64,000 bases of DNA from Arion vulgaris (lineage: Eukaryota; Mollusca; Gastropoda; Stylommatophora; Arionidae), in NCBI GenBank assembly GCA_020796225.1, contig CM036758.1:68399274-68463273 (forward strand), in the 5' to 3' direction. Of the stretch, positions 10,945 through 22,299 are shown piece by piece (position 1 is the stretch's first letter; every line of letters begins with the position of its first letter). The notes under the pieces are model-generated. The model was not told the DNA's origin. It saw nothing but the letters and a program-made list of their open reading frames with translations, and did not search any database. A program made the position numbers and the translations under genes.

Positions 10945-11460
10945 CATTAATAAATTATGAAGCGTGACAAATCGGCTTCAGGCATATCAGTAATGCCAAT
11001 ACAATCATCAATGTATCTATGATACACAGACGGAAGAAGGCCATCATAGGAATTCCATACTAGGTGCTCAAGATGACCCATGAATAGACAAGCATAACTG
11101 GGTCCCATTTTAGTACCCATGGCAGCCCCACTGATCTGCTCAAAGAACTGGTCATTGAACTGAAAGGAGTTGAGAGTTAGAACTAGTTCTGCAAGACAAA
11201 GGAGAGCCGAGGTGGAGACAAGTGGGTTAGTTCTCCTGTCGAAAGAACTGGAGAGCTTGAAGTCCGTCGAATGAGGTATGGAGGTGTACAATGAGCACAC
11301 ATCAGGAGGAAGAGGCGGTAAGTCCTGCCAGGCAACAACTCAATAGACGAAAAAACAGACAAGGTGTGGTTACGTATCTTTCAGAATGAAGGTAGTGTGG
11401 TGACTATAGGATTGAAGATACTATCAAGAAATTCGGAGATATGTTCCGTAGGACAAGAGC
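10945..11460 (-). pseudogene. Penelope-like element reverse transcriptase, C-terminal part
   Basis: A 117-residue minus frame (11300-10947) contains MCSLYTSIPH, then GTKMGPSYACLFMGHLE and the catalytic YHRYIDDC motif, followed by FIIY. LYTSIP, TKMGPSYA and YIDD are the conserved blocks of Penelope-type RT (a TERT-like group). Upstream residues lie in broken frames up to the palindrome centre at about 11460. The spacer 10430-10945 toward the endonuclease is decayed but keeps a VHSRLKPN linker. Dead copy. Confidence 0.85.
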
Positions 11461-11469
11461 AAGCAGAAA

Positions 11470-12580
11470 CATTGTCCTACGGAACATATCTCGACTTTGA
11501 TAGTATCTTCAATCTATAGTCCCACCTTCATTCTTAAAGATCGAACCGCACTGTCTGTTTTTAGTCATGTTGTTGCCTGAGCACAGTCTTACCTCGTCTC
11601 TTCCTGTGTATTGTACGCCTCATCCTCATTCGACGGACTTCCAGTTTCGACGGAGGCTAACCGCTGTCTCCACCTCGGCTCTCCTTGATCAGGCTTCCTC
11701 TCAAGCTCCTGATTCAATGACCAGTTCTTTGGCGCGATGAGATGCCATGGTCAAATGGACAGTTGCTATCTGATTCATGGGTCATCTGAGCACTATGATG
11801 GCATCTCTCTTTCCGTCTGTATATCATGCATTGATGATGTATTGGCATTGCCGACTGGCTGAAATTTCAGCTTCATAATTTCATTAATGTCTTCAATCGG
11901 CTATTACATCTCACTCTACCTCTTGTGTCGCTTCTTGTATCTTCGCTATCGGCCTATCACCATCACTGCATCGTTACTACAACCTGCTGATGCACTGTTC
12001 TTTCCTCCTTCCCGTGCTTGTGATTCTTACCATTCTCTCAACTCTCGCCTTAGGATCGCTTCGAGTAGAAATCGCGAAAATGCTGAATTTCTTTTAAATG
12101 GCACTCCGGATGATAACGCTTCTGTATGCGGCGCGTTCGCAATTCTGAAGCTCTCTAACCGGCATGAGCTTCAATTCTGACGGGTAATGCTGGCTTCGCC
12201 TCATATTCCCTGAAGAAAGTCTTGTTCGTCTCTTCGATGTCGATCTGAGCTCGTTCAATCTTCCACTATCGCTGGTGGCGTGGTGAGACGAACGCGGATA
12301 TGTTAGTTGATAAGCTCAACAAGCATCAGGCATCGGCCCATCCAATATGTGCGTCAACGCTGTAACTTTCGTAACTAGACCGCGCGGTGTCTTTCAAGCC
12401 GTTCATTGGCGTTTTTCCGTCGTCATGCTATCGCCTATCTGCGATCTGCAAGCTTTGAACGGCAGAAGACTTCGTGACGTTCTGCCTGGGCGTATCGCCA
12501 ATGCTTCTGACCTTTACCCATTCATGATACGTTCGGAACGCGATGTCGAGCAAATCGATCATGTTCCTCTGATGATATAA
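11470..12580 (+). pseudogene. Decayed inverted copy of Penelope RT/endonuclease
   Basis: Plus-strand translation shows traces of the same blocks as the left arm (residues like HPHSTDFQF and VSTSALLDQ, and a mutated YIDD region near 11830). A badly degraded endonuclease part lies at 12230-12570. No frame is intact. Confidence 0.65.
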
Positions 12581-13007
12581 ACATTGCTGGAAAATCGATT
12601 GTTCTTTGTATGTCCGCTTGCCGCGGCAGTATTCTTTATGCTTCTTATATTTCTCTTCAAAATGCTTGTAGTCTTAGTATATGTGCATTTCTATGCTTCT
12701 GCTCTTTCTTCTCATCTTATGTGCTATGGTAATTTTACATGTATTCAGTATATATTTACTAGATGTTTCATTGTTTCTTTTCTATTTTTAGTTTTTATGT
12801 GTGTTTTATGTTACATTTTGTTACGTTTTATTCGAATTTTCCATTAGAACGTTGATTGTCTCCATTTGTGTTTTATTAATTTTTCACTCCTGTTTGTTGT
12901 TTGATAAAACTTTGTACGTGCTGTTATGTCCTTTTTTTAAAAACTATATACTTTGTTTATCGTGTTCCTATTTATCAAGTTTTACTGCAGTCTTCCCTAT
13001 TTGATAT

Positions 13008-13345
13008 ACTTTTCTAGGGAGTAAATGAAAGTGGCTATACTTTTCTAGGGAGTAAATGAAAGTGGCTATACTTTTCTAGGTATTACATGAAAGCCGTTGT
13101 ACTTTTCTAGGGAGTGCATGAACATGACTACATTCTAGAATTACATAAAGTGACTTTACTTTTCTAGGATTATATGAAGTGGCTGTACATTACTAGACAG
13201 TACATGAAAGTAACTGCACTTTTCTAGGTAGTGCAAAGTAGTTTTTCTGTTTTAGGTAGTGTGTGTGAAAATAACTGAACTTTTCTAGGTATTACCTTTT
13301 CTAGGTATTACATGAAAGCGGCTGTACTTTTCTAGGGATTTAATG
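13008..13345. repeat. 31-bp minisatellite, right part
   Basis: Continuation of the array at 9150-9577, with more diverged units toward 13345 ('cttttctaggtattacatga'). Confidence 0.85.
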
Positions 13346-13646
13346 AAAGTAGATGTACTTCTCAATGATGTACATTAATAAAAAAACTATATAAAAGTCC
13401 CTGTATTTTACACAAAGATTCATGAAACATGGCAATATTTTGAACATGTTCTTACAAAACAATCTGATATATAAGACATTGTAGTTAGCTTAGTTTGTAT
13501 CTGTGGAATACACATATGAAATATGGTAGGCAATGCTAATAGCATACGTTTTCAAGTATAAATATGAAATACAAAAATAATCTTGTCATTTATAGTGTTT
13601 AGAATTTAATAGATTTATTATCTGACCCTCCAATGACATTCTATAT

Positions 13647-14175
13647 CATAGATTCCCAAACTTTTATTACCACCACTTTGCACAACATAAACTTTATGTG
13701 CCGCCACCGCCCACTTTGCTAACATAAACTTTGTACGCAACTCGCCCACTTTGCACAACATAAACTTTGCTAACCCTCCCCCACCCCCTCCACATTATAA
13801 CAGTTTGCCAGCATCCCTCCCACATATATACATGCTCTATTTTCTCTTTGACATAGAAAATTGATATATACTTCTGAAATACATGGTCAATTTTCAAATG
13901 ATTATATGCATGAAATAGAAAATTGATGAAAAAATGGATCATGTGAAAAAATGGGCATAAGATGAATTAAAGTACAGAATTCAAATTTTAAATGATTATT
14001 CAATCGCAAAAGTAATTTATTTTAAAATATTTATTGTTAATTTCTTCTTTAAGGAGCCACCGACCCATAATCGCCTGAACAACACCGAAATTCTTCTGAA
14101 TTCACTATCCGCGTCCCCCACCTCCTGAACGCTTAGCGCCCACTTGGGGAAACTACCCCCACTTTGGAAATGCTG
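13647..14175. mobile_element. hAT-type MITE with 8-bp duplication
   Basis: Left end 'catagattcccaaactt' and right end 'ctttggaaatgctg' form an imperfect TIR. Flanks ttctatat (13639-13646) and ttctatag (14176-14183) match at 7 of 8 bases. A second copy of the family is at 51826-52259. No transposase. Inserted in repeat H. Confidence 0.75.
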
Positions 14176-14183
14176 TTCTATAG

Positions 14184-14700
14184 CATATTGTACATATGGC
14201 ACAGTAGACCAAGTTGATTGTTAGGAAAAGAGAAGGGGAATAGGTTGTGAATAGTAAACAAAAGACAGACAGACAGGATATGGGATTGGTAAGATAAAAA
14301 GATGGGCATGTCTCAGTTACAGCTGGCGCATTCATAAACTATTCATGCATAACCATCATCATGTATCATGCTCAGATGATCATTTCCCTCCACAAACATC
14401 TGCCTCTTGAGTATATCATTAGTTGCAATTTTTTATATATGTTTTCCTAACCAATGTGAAATTTCATCCACATATTTCCTTCTGCCTCTATTGACATTGA
14501 ATTTTCCTGTTGTTATATTGTTCTTATTCAGACATAATTTAATATTTGTTTAAAGCTTTGTGTTCTTCAACTGCTCTAGCAACTGATAATAATTATAATA
14601 TTTATTTTCAACTTTTTGTCTTTCTTAGGGTTTTTGTCATTCCATTTGTTGACATTTGTCCTTGTTGTGATAATTAAACATGCCAATATTTCTTCCTTTG
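14184..14700. repeat. Dispersed repeat H, copy 1
   Basis: Matches 22300-23050 in reverse orientation over several hundred bases (shared 'catatggcacagtagaccaa' and 'gatatgggattggta'). Its nature is unknown; no domain seen. Confidence 0.75.
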
Positions 14701-14744
14701 TTTTAGTTATTGCTGAGTTGAGCTAGGCACGTTAAGTGTTTTAC

Positions 14745-14990
14745 TGTGACGAGATGAGCATCTGGTCAAATGGATTAGAGCGGGACTCCCATACGGGAGA
14801 CTTGTGTTCAATTCATGGTAGGGCCAAGATGTTTTTTCTGTCATGGCATAAAAGAAAATTCTTAACCTAAACAGTTTCACTGTAGTTGCACTAGCCATAC
14901 GACCATTAAATTTCTCAGGGTCATATCTCCCTGTACTCCACCAACCTAAAAAGCGGTATTACAGGAGATGCGACAGTCTTGTCTTTCAGC
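14745..14990 (+). repeat. tRNA-derived SINE family I
   Basis: The head 'tggtcaaatggattagagcg' resembles an A box and 'gtgttcaattc' a B box. The body ends 'ctgtactccaccaacc'. A second copy is at 53515-54260, split by a LINE. Confidence 0.7.
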
Positions 14991-14999
14991 CCATTCCTA

Positions 15000-15470
15000 A
15001 GTCTCTTTCTAAGAGATTCTGCACCTTTCACGTAATGTGGTTTTCCACATAACTCAGTCATCACCTAGTTTTGTTTTTTTCCCATTTGTTGGAACTGATA
15101 GAAAAGTTCTTCATTGAGGTCTTGCAGACATCTTTATATCTGAGCCAGATGGAGGTTAAGTCAGTTTCTGCAGTTCTCCAAGAACTCTCTGCGACTTCAT
15201 TTACTATAACAATTATCATGCTTGATGTTGAGTCTCTGTTGTTTCAAAACGTTCAAAAAAGCTGGAGATGGTATGAGTGGAAGACATTTATTCAGCTCAT
15301 TTCTCTTGATTGACATTCTAGCACATCGGACAAGTCCATCTGTGTTCCGTCCCCCACTGTTGCAGCCATCTCAGTGTTTCTATGCTTGCTATACCCAGGT
15401 GATGTTGATTGGCATATATTCTCTTGCTACGCTGCAGACATTCTGAAAAGCGTGTCCGCGTTCAGATATT
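15000..15470. other. No recognisable feature
   Basis: Short frames at 15071-15446 have no recognisable domain and no matching copy in the window. Confidence 0.5.
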
Positions 15471-15474
15471 TCAA

Positions 15475-15845
15475 TCAGATATGTTATTGATTGATTGATT
15501 GATTGATAGGACCATCATTATTGCACTTGGTGAGTAACCATGTATGCTCAGATCTCTTTCTTACACAGTAAGAATGCAGCGGCAATGCACGAACTCTGTA
15601 GCACCGGCAAGGGTCCCCGATGTCATTTAGAAGATGGTGAAAATATTTTGTAGGTATTTTATTTTTGTAATCTCTCTAATGATATTTGCTCGGGCAGCGG
15701 CTATCCAGCCTGCACTTCTCAGTTTTGAACTGCCAAAGGTTCATTTGTGTGCTCAACTTGAACATGGGACCTACATGTTATCGTCCATCTTCGATAGGAC
15801 TAGGAACTTGACCAAACCTACAATGAGATCAGTAGTCTCTGGTAT
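15475..15845 (-). repeat. SINE family D
   Basis: The tail at the left end carries a GATT microsatellite (15484-15508). Shared body with 'cagcctgcacttctcagttt' and 'cgtccatcttcgataggac'. Other copies at 28735-28925, 42080-42410 and 50030-50440 retain a tRNA-like head on the minus strand. Confidence 0.75.
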
Positions 15846-16197
15846 GTCATTGTTTCCACATATTTCTCTCTCTCACAATCACCGCCCAGACCAATGTACT
15901 AGATTTCCCCATAAATTCTATTCATGTGGAAATTTGATTCATGCAGTCTTAGCATTGGTGTGTTTTACATCACATCTTCAGCACCATTTGGAGCTCTGGT
16001 GGTTATCCTTCAGCGATGTGTCCGGTTTCAGCCAGTGTTTACTCGGTTCACTCTCCGTTCTGTAGCCATCTAGTGTTTTTACGGTGTGGAGTAGCTAGCC
16101 CCACGCCCAACCTCCTTAGTCGTCTCTTATGACATGCGTGGCAGGTAACAGTGGTTCTATTCTTAACATCCCAATTTGGGCCCGGGTAACCACTTGA
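15845..16197 (-). repeat. SINE-like repeat family A, near full length
   Basis: Inverted copy of 1236-1680, containing 'cttagtcgtctcttatgaca' and 'cagcaccatttggagctctg'. Confidence 0.8.
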
Positions 16198-16215
16198 CGA
16201 CCACAATATGAAAAG

Positions 16216-16700
16216 AAGCATTTATTATGTCTTACCCTCATACTTCTTCCACTTGTAATGTCTTACCCGCTCATACTTCTTCCACTTGTAATGTCTTACC
16301 CGCTCATACTTCTTCCACTTGTAATGTCTTACCCGTCCATACTTCTTTCACTTGTAATGTCTTACCCGTCCATACTTCTTTCACTTGTAATGTCTTACCC
16401 GTTCATACTTCTTTCACTTGTAATGTCTTACCCGCTCATACTTCTTCCACTTGTAATGTCTTACCCGTCCATACTTCTTCCACTTGTAATGTCTTACCCT
16501 CTACTTCTTCCACTTGTAATGTCTTACCGTCATACTTCTTTCACTTATGTCTACCATATACTTACTTGAATGTCTACCGTCCATACTTCTTCCACTTGTA
16601 ATGTCTTACCCGCTCATACTTCTTCCACTTGTAATGTCTTAACCGTTCATACTTCTTTCACTTGTAATGTCTTACCTGTCCATACTTCTTCCACTTGTAA
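16216..16700. repeat. 33-bp minisatellite
   Basis: About 14 units of 'gtcttacccgctcatacttc' plus 'ttccacttgtaat'. Because 33 is a multiple of three, all frames stay open and give repetitive pseudo-proteins (SSTCNVLPAHT and MSYPLILLPLV). Confidence 0.95.
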
Positions 16701-16809
16701 TGAATGCCATTTCAGCTTATTTATCTGCTCTTTCATCTCTCTTCATTCCTGCATGTCCAGGCACGTAAATCCAACAACAGTTTCTAAAGATAGGACTTTA
16801 TCTTTCTTC

Positions 16810-17060
16810 TTCCTCAAGTGCTTCATTATGATCACTTGTTAACCACTCTGTGTGATTTGTATGTGATCTGAGCCTAAAAGCGACTTACGTTGTGCCAGTT
16901 ATGCGCCTAGCAGTAAGCCAGCACATCCTATTTCTGCTATGCTTTTTATTTACTAAGGTAGCATCCCTAGGTCCTACATCAGTCACCTTTTATGACATAC
17001 CTTGTAGGTTGCAGTGGTGCTATTCTTTGCTTTCCTTGCTGGCCCCGACACCACACAGGC
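16810..17060 (-). repeat. SINE-like repeat family B
   Basis: Contains 'gatctgagcctaaaagcga', 'agtaagccagcacat' and 'ccccgacaccacacaggcg'. Confidence 0.8.
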
Positions 17061-17244
17061 GAAAGATATGACTGCCAAGTACTGATAGCCTTTTCAGTTT
17101 GAAGCTTGACTTCATCATTCCTTAGAACCCATGATCCCAATATCAATATTTTTTAATTGGATGTTAGCATTGCATATGCAGTCATCCAAAAACGTAAGTC
17201 TGCAAAGATTTCATCATTATTGTTCGGTGATCGAAGATAAATTG

Positions 17245-17460
17245 TGTACAAATGGGATGTCAAACCCAAATGTGTTCTATGTGACAAAGTGGTCAGACCA
17301 TTTGCATTGTGTTCTGAAGATCACGGGTTCAAATCTGGACCGAGTCATTCAGTTCACGGGTGCACTTTTTCCTGGGATTGTTGCTGGAGCTACAGAGTTT
17401 GTGCAATACTCTTGGCAGGTGGCATGCCATTTCTGTTAAGAGGGACTGAGACATATGGGG
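17245..17460 (+). repeat. tRNA-derived SINE family J
   Basis: tRNA-like head: A-box-like 'gtgacaaagtggtcag' and, about 35 nt later, the B box 'gggttcaaatctgg' (17325-17338). The body has 'ttcctgggattgttgctgga' and 'gacatatggggaaaacctg'. The open frames here are shadows of the SINE. Confidence 0.75.
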
Positions 17461-17464
17461 AAAA

Positions 17465-17985
17465 CCTGATGCAATTAAATCAAACCTTTGTCTTTAGACA
17501 CTTTTCTTATACCAGAAAAATATCATATATTATATAGAATAAAGCAACACCTTTCAAACATATGCAGAGATACCACTACAAAAACACCAACCCAAATATC
17601 ATTCATTGAATCAATCAGAATACGTATCTCATATCAATGTGGTGTTTATTAGTCATTGTTATCAGCATAATTAATTTAACTTCTTACTGTGTCGTTTCGT
17701 TTATTTTAACTTTAATGCCAACTTGGTCACAGCGTGAATGTATATATTTCTTATAACACATATTTTTCTTATTGCTGTTTTTTGCATTGGATATTTATCA
17801 CATGTAATTTATTCTATTGTCAAAAGATGTTCTTATTTTTGTTCATGGAAAAATCATTTGTTTGTTTTTAATGACTTATGCGAGGAAGTCCTAAGCATAA
17901 TAAAAATATGCGTATAAAATATATAACAAAATGTCTGGCGTTATTGATGAAAACATAAACATTAATGTTAGTTTTATGTGTTACT
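17465..17985. other. No recognisable feature
   Basis: AT-rich unique sequence preceding the GT-rich array. Confidence 0.5.
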
Positions 17986-17992
17986 TCTTCTT

Positions 17993-18990
17993 CTATGTGT
18001 TGTATCTGTGTGTTGTGTCTGTGTGTTGTCTCTGTGTTGTGTTGTGTGTTGTATCTGTGTGTTGTGTCTGTGTGTTTTGTCTGTGTGTTGTGTCTGTGTG
18101 TTGTGTCTGTGTATTGTGTTTGTGTGTTGTGTCTGTGTGTTGTGTCTGTGTGTTGTGTCTGTGTGGTGTATATGTGTGGTTGTCTGTGTATGTGTGTCTG
18201 TGTGTTGTGTCTGTGTGTTGTGTCTGTGTGTTTTGTCTGTGTGTTGTGTCTGTGTGTTGTGTATTGTGTTTGTGTGTTGTGTCTGTGTGTTGTGTCTGTG
18301 TGTTGTGTCTGTGTGGTGTATATGTGTGGTGTGTCTGTGTATGTGTGTCTGTGTGTTGTGTCTGTGTATTGTGTTTGTGTATGTGTGTCTGTGTTTGTGT
18401 CTGTGTGTTGGGTCTGTGTGTTGTGTTTGTGTATGTGTGTCTGTGTGTTGTGTCTGTGTGTTGTGTCTGTGTATTGTGTTTGTGTGTTGTGTCTGTGTGT
18501 TGTGTCTGTGTGTTGTGTCTGTGTGGTGTATATGTGTGGTGTGTCTGTGTATGTGTGTCTGTGTGTTGTCTGTGTTATGCTTGTTGTGAGGAGTCTGTGT
18601 TTGGTCAAAAGTGTATTGTCTTGGTATTGTGTCATGTGTGTTGGTCTTTGTGTGTCTGTGTTTTGTCTATGTGTTGTGTCTGTGTGTTGTGTCTGTGTGT
18701 TGTGTCTGTGTTGTGTTGTGTGTTGTATCTGTGTGTTGTGTCTGTGTGTTTTGTCTGTGTGTTGTGTCTGTGTATTGTGTTTGTGTATTTGTGTCTGTGT
18801 GTTGTGTCTGTGTGTTGGTCTGTGTGTGTGTATTGTGTGTGTTGTGTCTGTGTTGTGTGTCTGTGTGTTGTGTCTTTTGTTGGTCTGTGTGTTGGTCTGT
18901 GTGTTGTGTCTGTGTGTTGGTCTGTGTTGTGTGTTGTGTGTTTGTGTCTGTGTGTTGGGTCTGTGTGTTGTGTCTGTGTGTTGTGTCTGT
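17993..18990. repeat. 13-bp GT-rich minisatellite
   Basis: Units of 'tgtgtgttgtgtc' with variants such as 'tgtgtattgtgttt' and longer 'gtggtgtatatgtgtggt' higher-order blocks repeated near 18165, 18310 and 18520. The + strand has almost no A or C, so several long frames stay open (CVVSVCCVCVLCL, or on the other strand THRHNTQT). These are not credible genes. Confidence 0.95.
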
Positions 18991-19109
18991 GGGGTTTGAT
19001 ATAATAATAGATGTTTGAATGCTTGTTGTTACAATAGGTTGATTGCTGATGTTGTTTCTACTGTACTATGATACAATGCCGATAGTGATGGTCATTCATC
19101 AATCGGATA

Positions 19110-19350
19110 TTAATTGCAGGATCCTTTACAGGATTTTGCGAATCAACCCCAGCTTTTTAACTCTTTTGGATTTTCTAGGCATTATTACGTTCAGTAGTTT
19201 GCCATTGCTTTCTGAACGGGTGGCGCCATCGTCCTTTTGTAAAAATCCACGCGAAACAATTTACAACCAATCTGTCTGCAGCGTGATTCGAACTCAGAAC
19301 GTCGAGGTTAATAGACCGAGTCACTATCCCCTAGACCACAGACGCCACCA
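19110..19350 (-). repeat. tRNA-derived SINE family C
   Basis: On the minus strand the head reads 'tggtctaggggatagtg' (A box) and 'gagttcgaatcacgc' (B box). The body has 'gtggatttttacaaaaggac'. Copies: 23495-23722, 28965-29195, 45225-45450, 50940-51175, 54590-54765. Confidence 0.85.
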
Positions 19351-19354
19351 TCAA

Positions 19355-19860
19355 TCGTATACGGATAGCAAATATTCTTTGGTAGTTCCTGGTTTAATAA
19401 TCATAGGTTACATGACATTATATGAATACCTTAGTTATTGATCTGTTCTGTGGCTATCTTATGTCTAACTGTCCTAGCTATTCCTACTATCAATACCCAC
19501 GTCTGTCTCCTACCACAGTTCCTATCGGTCTCCTTACTTTTCACTCCTTATTACCTAGCAATCGTAACTAACTTAGTCAAACTAATTACCTTCTAGTTTC
19601 TCGCAATACTCCTACCATAATGTGCAGTCTTTGGTGTGCAATTGTCTCTGTACTATTCTCGTCGTCTTTCCTCTGTGTTGTCGTCAACTGTTTGCCATCC
19701 CAATATAGAAGAATAGTTATATCCTTCCACAAAGGATATCTATATCTTCTACTGTGTATGTTATGTTATGCTGTGCAATCGACGTCATGGTACATTGGGC
19801 ATTCCCATGGATGCTCTGTCCTCCACAGTAGCAGCCATCCCAAAGTCCACTTACTCACCT
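19355..19860. other. No recognisable feature
   Basis: No coding or repeat identity that I can support. Confidence 0.45.
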
Positions 19861-19865
19861 TACCT

Positions 19866-20095
19866 TCTTCTTCTTCGAACGCTTCATATCGACCACTCTG
19901 TGTGATTTGTATGTGATCTGAGTCTAAGATCGATTGTACATTGTGCCAGTTATGCACCTACAAGTAGGCCAGCATGTCCATTTTCTGCTACGCTTTTTAT
20001 TTACTAGGTTAGCTTCCCTAGGTCCTACATCAGTCGCCTCTTACGACATGCCTTGTAGGTGCATGGTACATATTTTTCTTCCTTGCCAGCACCAC
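19866..20095 (-). repeat. SINE-like repeat family B
   Basis: Clear copy with 'ctgagtctaagatcgattgt' and 'gtcgcctcttacgacatgcc'. It runs directly into repeat F, as does the copy at 48290. Confidence 0.8.
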
Positions 20096-20365
20096 ACGGG
20101 TGCAGCCACAGCCAACTCTAGATAACTAGGCCAGACAACTGACTGGGGTTCCCTGACCTAGATCAGAAAAGGGGACCGGAAAATATAGATGTAAGATAGA
20201 ACACTGCAAACTTTTTGCAATTTTACTCAATTCTGTGAGTCTATGGTTATTTATTGTTGAAAATATTCATAATATTGATATTCCTTATTGTTAAACTTAA
20301 CTTGTTGTATAATATAACTTCGATTTAGCATTTTGTGTTGATTTTAAAATGTATTCGTCTATATA

Positions 20366-21286
20366 CAGTATAACCCACTTATCTCGACCTCGGTTAACTC
20401 GCCAACCCTATTAAGTCGACGCTTTTGAAGTGGAACCGCCAAATTCTCTCTTTGTCTTAGCATTTTCTCATCGGATATCTCGATTCTTTTATGTCGCCGA
20501 ACCCTAATATCTCGAGCACAAAAGAGGGTCAAATTTGCCACTTAACGTTGGTTATCTCGATCCCCATGACCATGGGTGTTAACTTATGCTACAGTAATAT
20601 ATACAGTAATATATAGAAATCGACAAAGACGTCGTTACTGATGGCGTGATCACCGATGAAGATATTGTATCAAGTGTGCAGTCAGCACTGGCAAGCACAT
20701 CTGCATGCGGCAATGACAAAGAAGATGAAGAAGATGCGGACGAAGATTTGGAACCAATTCCTCAGCTGGTGAGGTGGTAGAAATGCTACAGAAAATTCGA
20801 CGGTATGATTCTTTTGTAGGAGATGAAACTGTTTTAGACAGCATAAATAATATTGAAGCATTTGTTTTCAAGCAGACTGTTAAAGGCAAAAAAGCAACAA
20901 AGCATTTTAGACTTTGTAAAGAAACCATAGTAACCGCGTGTACGATACTTTTCAGAGCTGTGTCAGTTTGTATAAATAAAGGTTTGTATCCAGAATCTAC
21001 GGTGGTTTTTATTTTATATTGGTAAATTTCTGCTGTTAGTTGGTGCACATATGCCTTTTGTTGTTAGCAAACATGTATGTACATTTTTATAGCATGCCGA
21101 TCGCTTCATCAAACAAATAACACGTGCATGTACATTCTCATTTATTAACGCACATCATGTACATAAAGAAATTTCAAGCACATGTTAATATTTTGCCGCC
21201 ATATTGGTTTTCGTTTATCTCGATCATCGGTTATCTCGACGCTTTTTGACAAACCCCTAGGCCGGCGACATAACCGGGTTCTACTG
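20366..21286 (+). mobile_element. pogo/Tigger-like DNA transposon, internally deleted
   Basis: TIRs 'cagtataacccacttatctc' at the left and '...taaccgggttctactg' at the right, with 'ttatctcgac' subterminal repeats. The flanking TA (20364-20365 and 21287-21288) is confirmed by the empty site in the repeat F copy near 49050. Tc1/mariner superfamily, pogo group. Confidence 0.88.
20610..21025 (+). pseudogene. pogo/Tigger-like transposase C-terminus
   Basis: Plus-strand residues DKDVVTDGVITDEDIVSSVQ, then an acidic run (NDKEDEEDADEDLEPIPQ) and, after one break, EMLQKIRRYDSFVG. An acidic linker followed by a short helical tail is the usual end of Tigger/jerky-type transposases (CENP-B relatives). 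The helix-turn-helix and DDE catalytic parts are absent, so the element is non-autonomous. Confidence 0.65.
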
Positions 21287-21554
21287 TACACCAATACTGG
21301 AATGCGAGGTCATGTGGTGTAGTTGGGATCTGATTTCCCATAATTCTTACCCGAGTCCGAAGGCCGATAAGTTTATAGTTGGCTCTTGTGCAGCTCAACG
21401 TACCCATGAGAAGTTGTTAAGTTTATATTCTCTTTCTACCACGATGACGACATTGTCTGGCATGTCCAAACTTCTAACTCTTCTGTAAATATTGACATGT
21501 TTGTTATCAAGGCATTAGATGAGATTTACCATCTTTCAACTTTCTTGTCTCTGC

Positions 21555-21930
21555 AAGGTTATGAATATCAGGTGGTGCTACAAGATAACCAACTCAGAAG
21601 TACTGCAGCGTGTAAATGTGCTTATCATCGTGAGAATGCTCAGCAGTAGAAGACTAAGATGGCTAGGACGTGTGAGATGAATAAAAAAATTGCCACATAC
21701 ACCAACAGGTGTTGCTCTGTGAACTTTCAGAAGGAAGATGTTCCAAGGCAGACCACTGCACATATATAATAATGTCTTCAAGGCTTCAAATAAGAACTTT
21801 TATATAGGTTCCATCAAATTGGAAAAACTAGCTGATGATCAAGCTATTTGGAGAACAACATTACCCAAAGGTGCAAAGTCTTTTGAAAAGAGACTTAGGA
21901 ATGAGTTGAAAGACCAGAGAGACAAGCGCA
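21555..21930 (+). mobile_element. LINE C-terminal fragment (craTA-like)
   Basis: Translation shows RWCYKITNSEVLQRVNV, then RRLRWLGRVRRMNK, then after a frameshift KMFQGRPLHIYNNVFK and LADDQAIWRTT. This is the conserved R.LRW.GH..RM...RP....DR..WR tail of CR1/L2-type LINEs. Frameshifted. Confidence 0.75.
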
Positions 21931-21944
21931 AAGTCATAAGTTGC

Positions 21945-22045
21945 CCCGCCCGAGTGGTTACCGGGGCCCAAATTTGGGGTGTAAAGAATAGAACCACTGT
22001 TACCTGCCATGCATGTCGAAATAGGCGACTAAGGAGGTTTGGCTG
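21945..22045 (+). repeat. SINE-like repeat family A, head only
   Basis: 'gcccgagtggttaccggggc' through 'aataggcgactaaggaggtt'. A hairpin 'cctaaacgt..acgtttagg' follows at 22054-22091. Confidence 0.75.
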
Positions 22046-22299
22046 AAATCGGATGCACGTGTCCTAAACGTGTAGATGTCTATACGTTTAGGGGCCTACC
22101 AAACCAATGTGCAACGTATACACATTCTTGGCAAAGATCAAACATATCACAAAGAGTGGTTAAAATTGTTCGTAAAGAACGAACGTAAAGAAGAAGAAGA
22201 AGATAAGTTGCCACAGAAAAACACCAAATGACCATCTGTAAAGATGAAAAAGGCCATATATTATACATATTCTAAGTAGTGGCCCTGCATGTCCAGTTC

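Larger units (their letters stand above)
9578..13007. mobile_element. Penelope-like element, head-to-head copies
   Basis: Left arm on the minus strand (9578 to about 11455) and right arm on the plus strand (about 11470 to 13007), joined head to head. The left arm reads, from the centre outward, RT, GIY-YIG endonuclease and a 3' terminal repeat with 'cgtttcgacc' and 'tttatcaagc'. The right arm is a more decayed copy ending in the same terminal motifs and an extra segment 'caagttttactgcagtcttcc'. The same minisatellite flanks both ends, with 'atacttttctag' at each junction. RT plus C-terminal GIY-YIG is diagnostic of Penelope-like elements. Confidence 0.85.
20100..21430. repeat. Repeat F, split by a pogo-like element
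   Basis: Parts 20100-20365 and 21287-21430 together match 48790-49165 and 33140-33420 (shared 'ttactcaattctgtgagtct' and 'gggatctgatttcccataat'). The copy at 48.8 kb gives the uninterrupted junction 'tcgtctatatacaccaata'. Confidence 0.85.

Noticed and set aside
16227..16842. Repetitive secreted-type protein frames
   Set aside because: 33-bp minisatellite translated; open in more than one frame.
17277..17338. Functional tRNA gene
   Set aside because: A and B boxes are visible, but the sequence does not close into an acceptor stem and belongs to a multi-copy SINE.
17868..19018. Long overlapping frames on both strands (up to 357 residues)
   Set aside because: They are products of a GT-rich minisatellite with two-letter composition; residues are only C, V, L, S and the like, with no domain.
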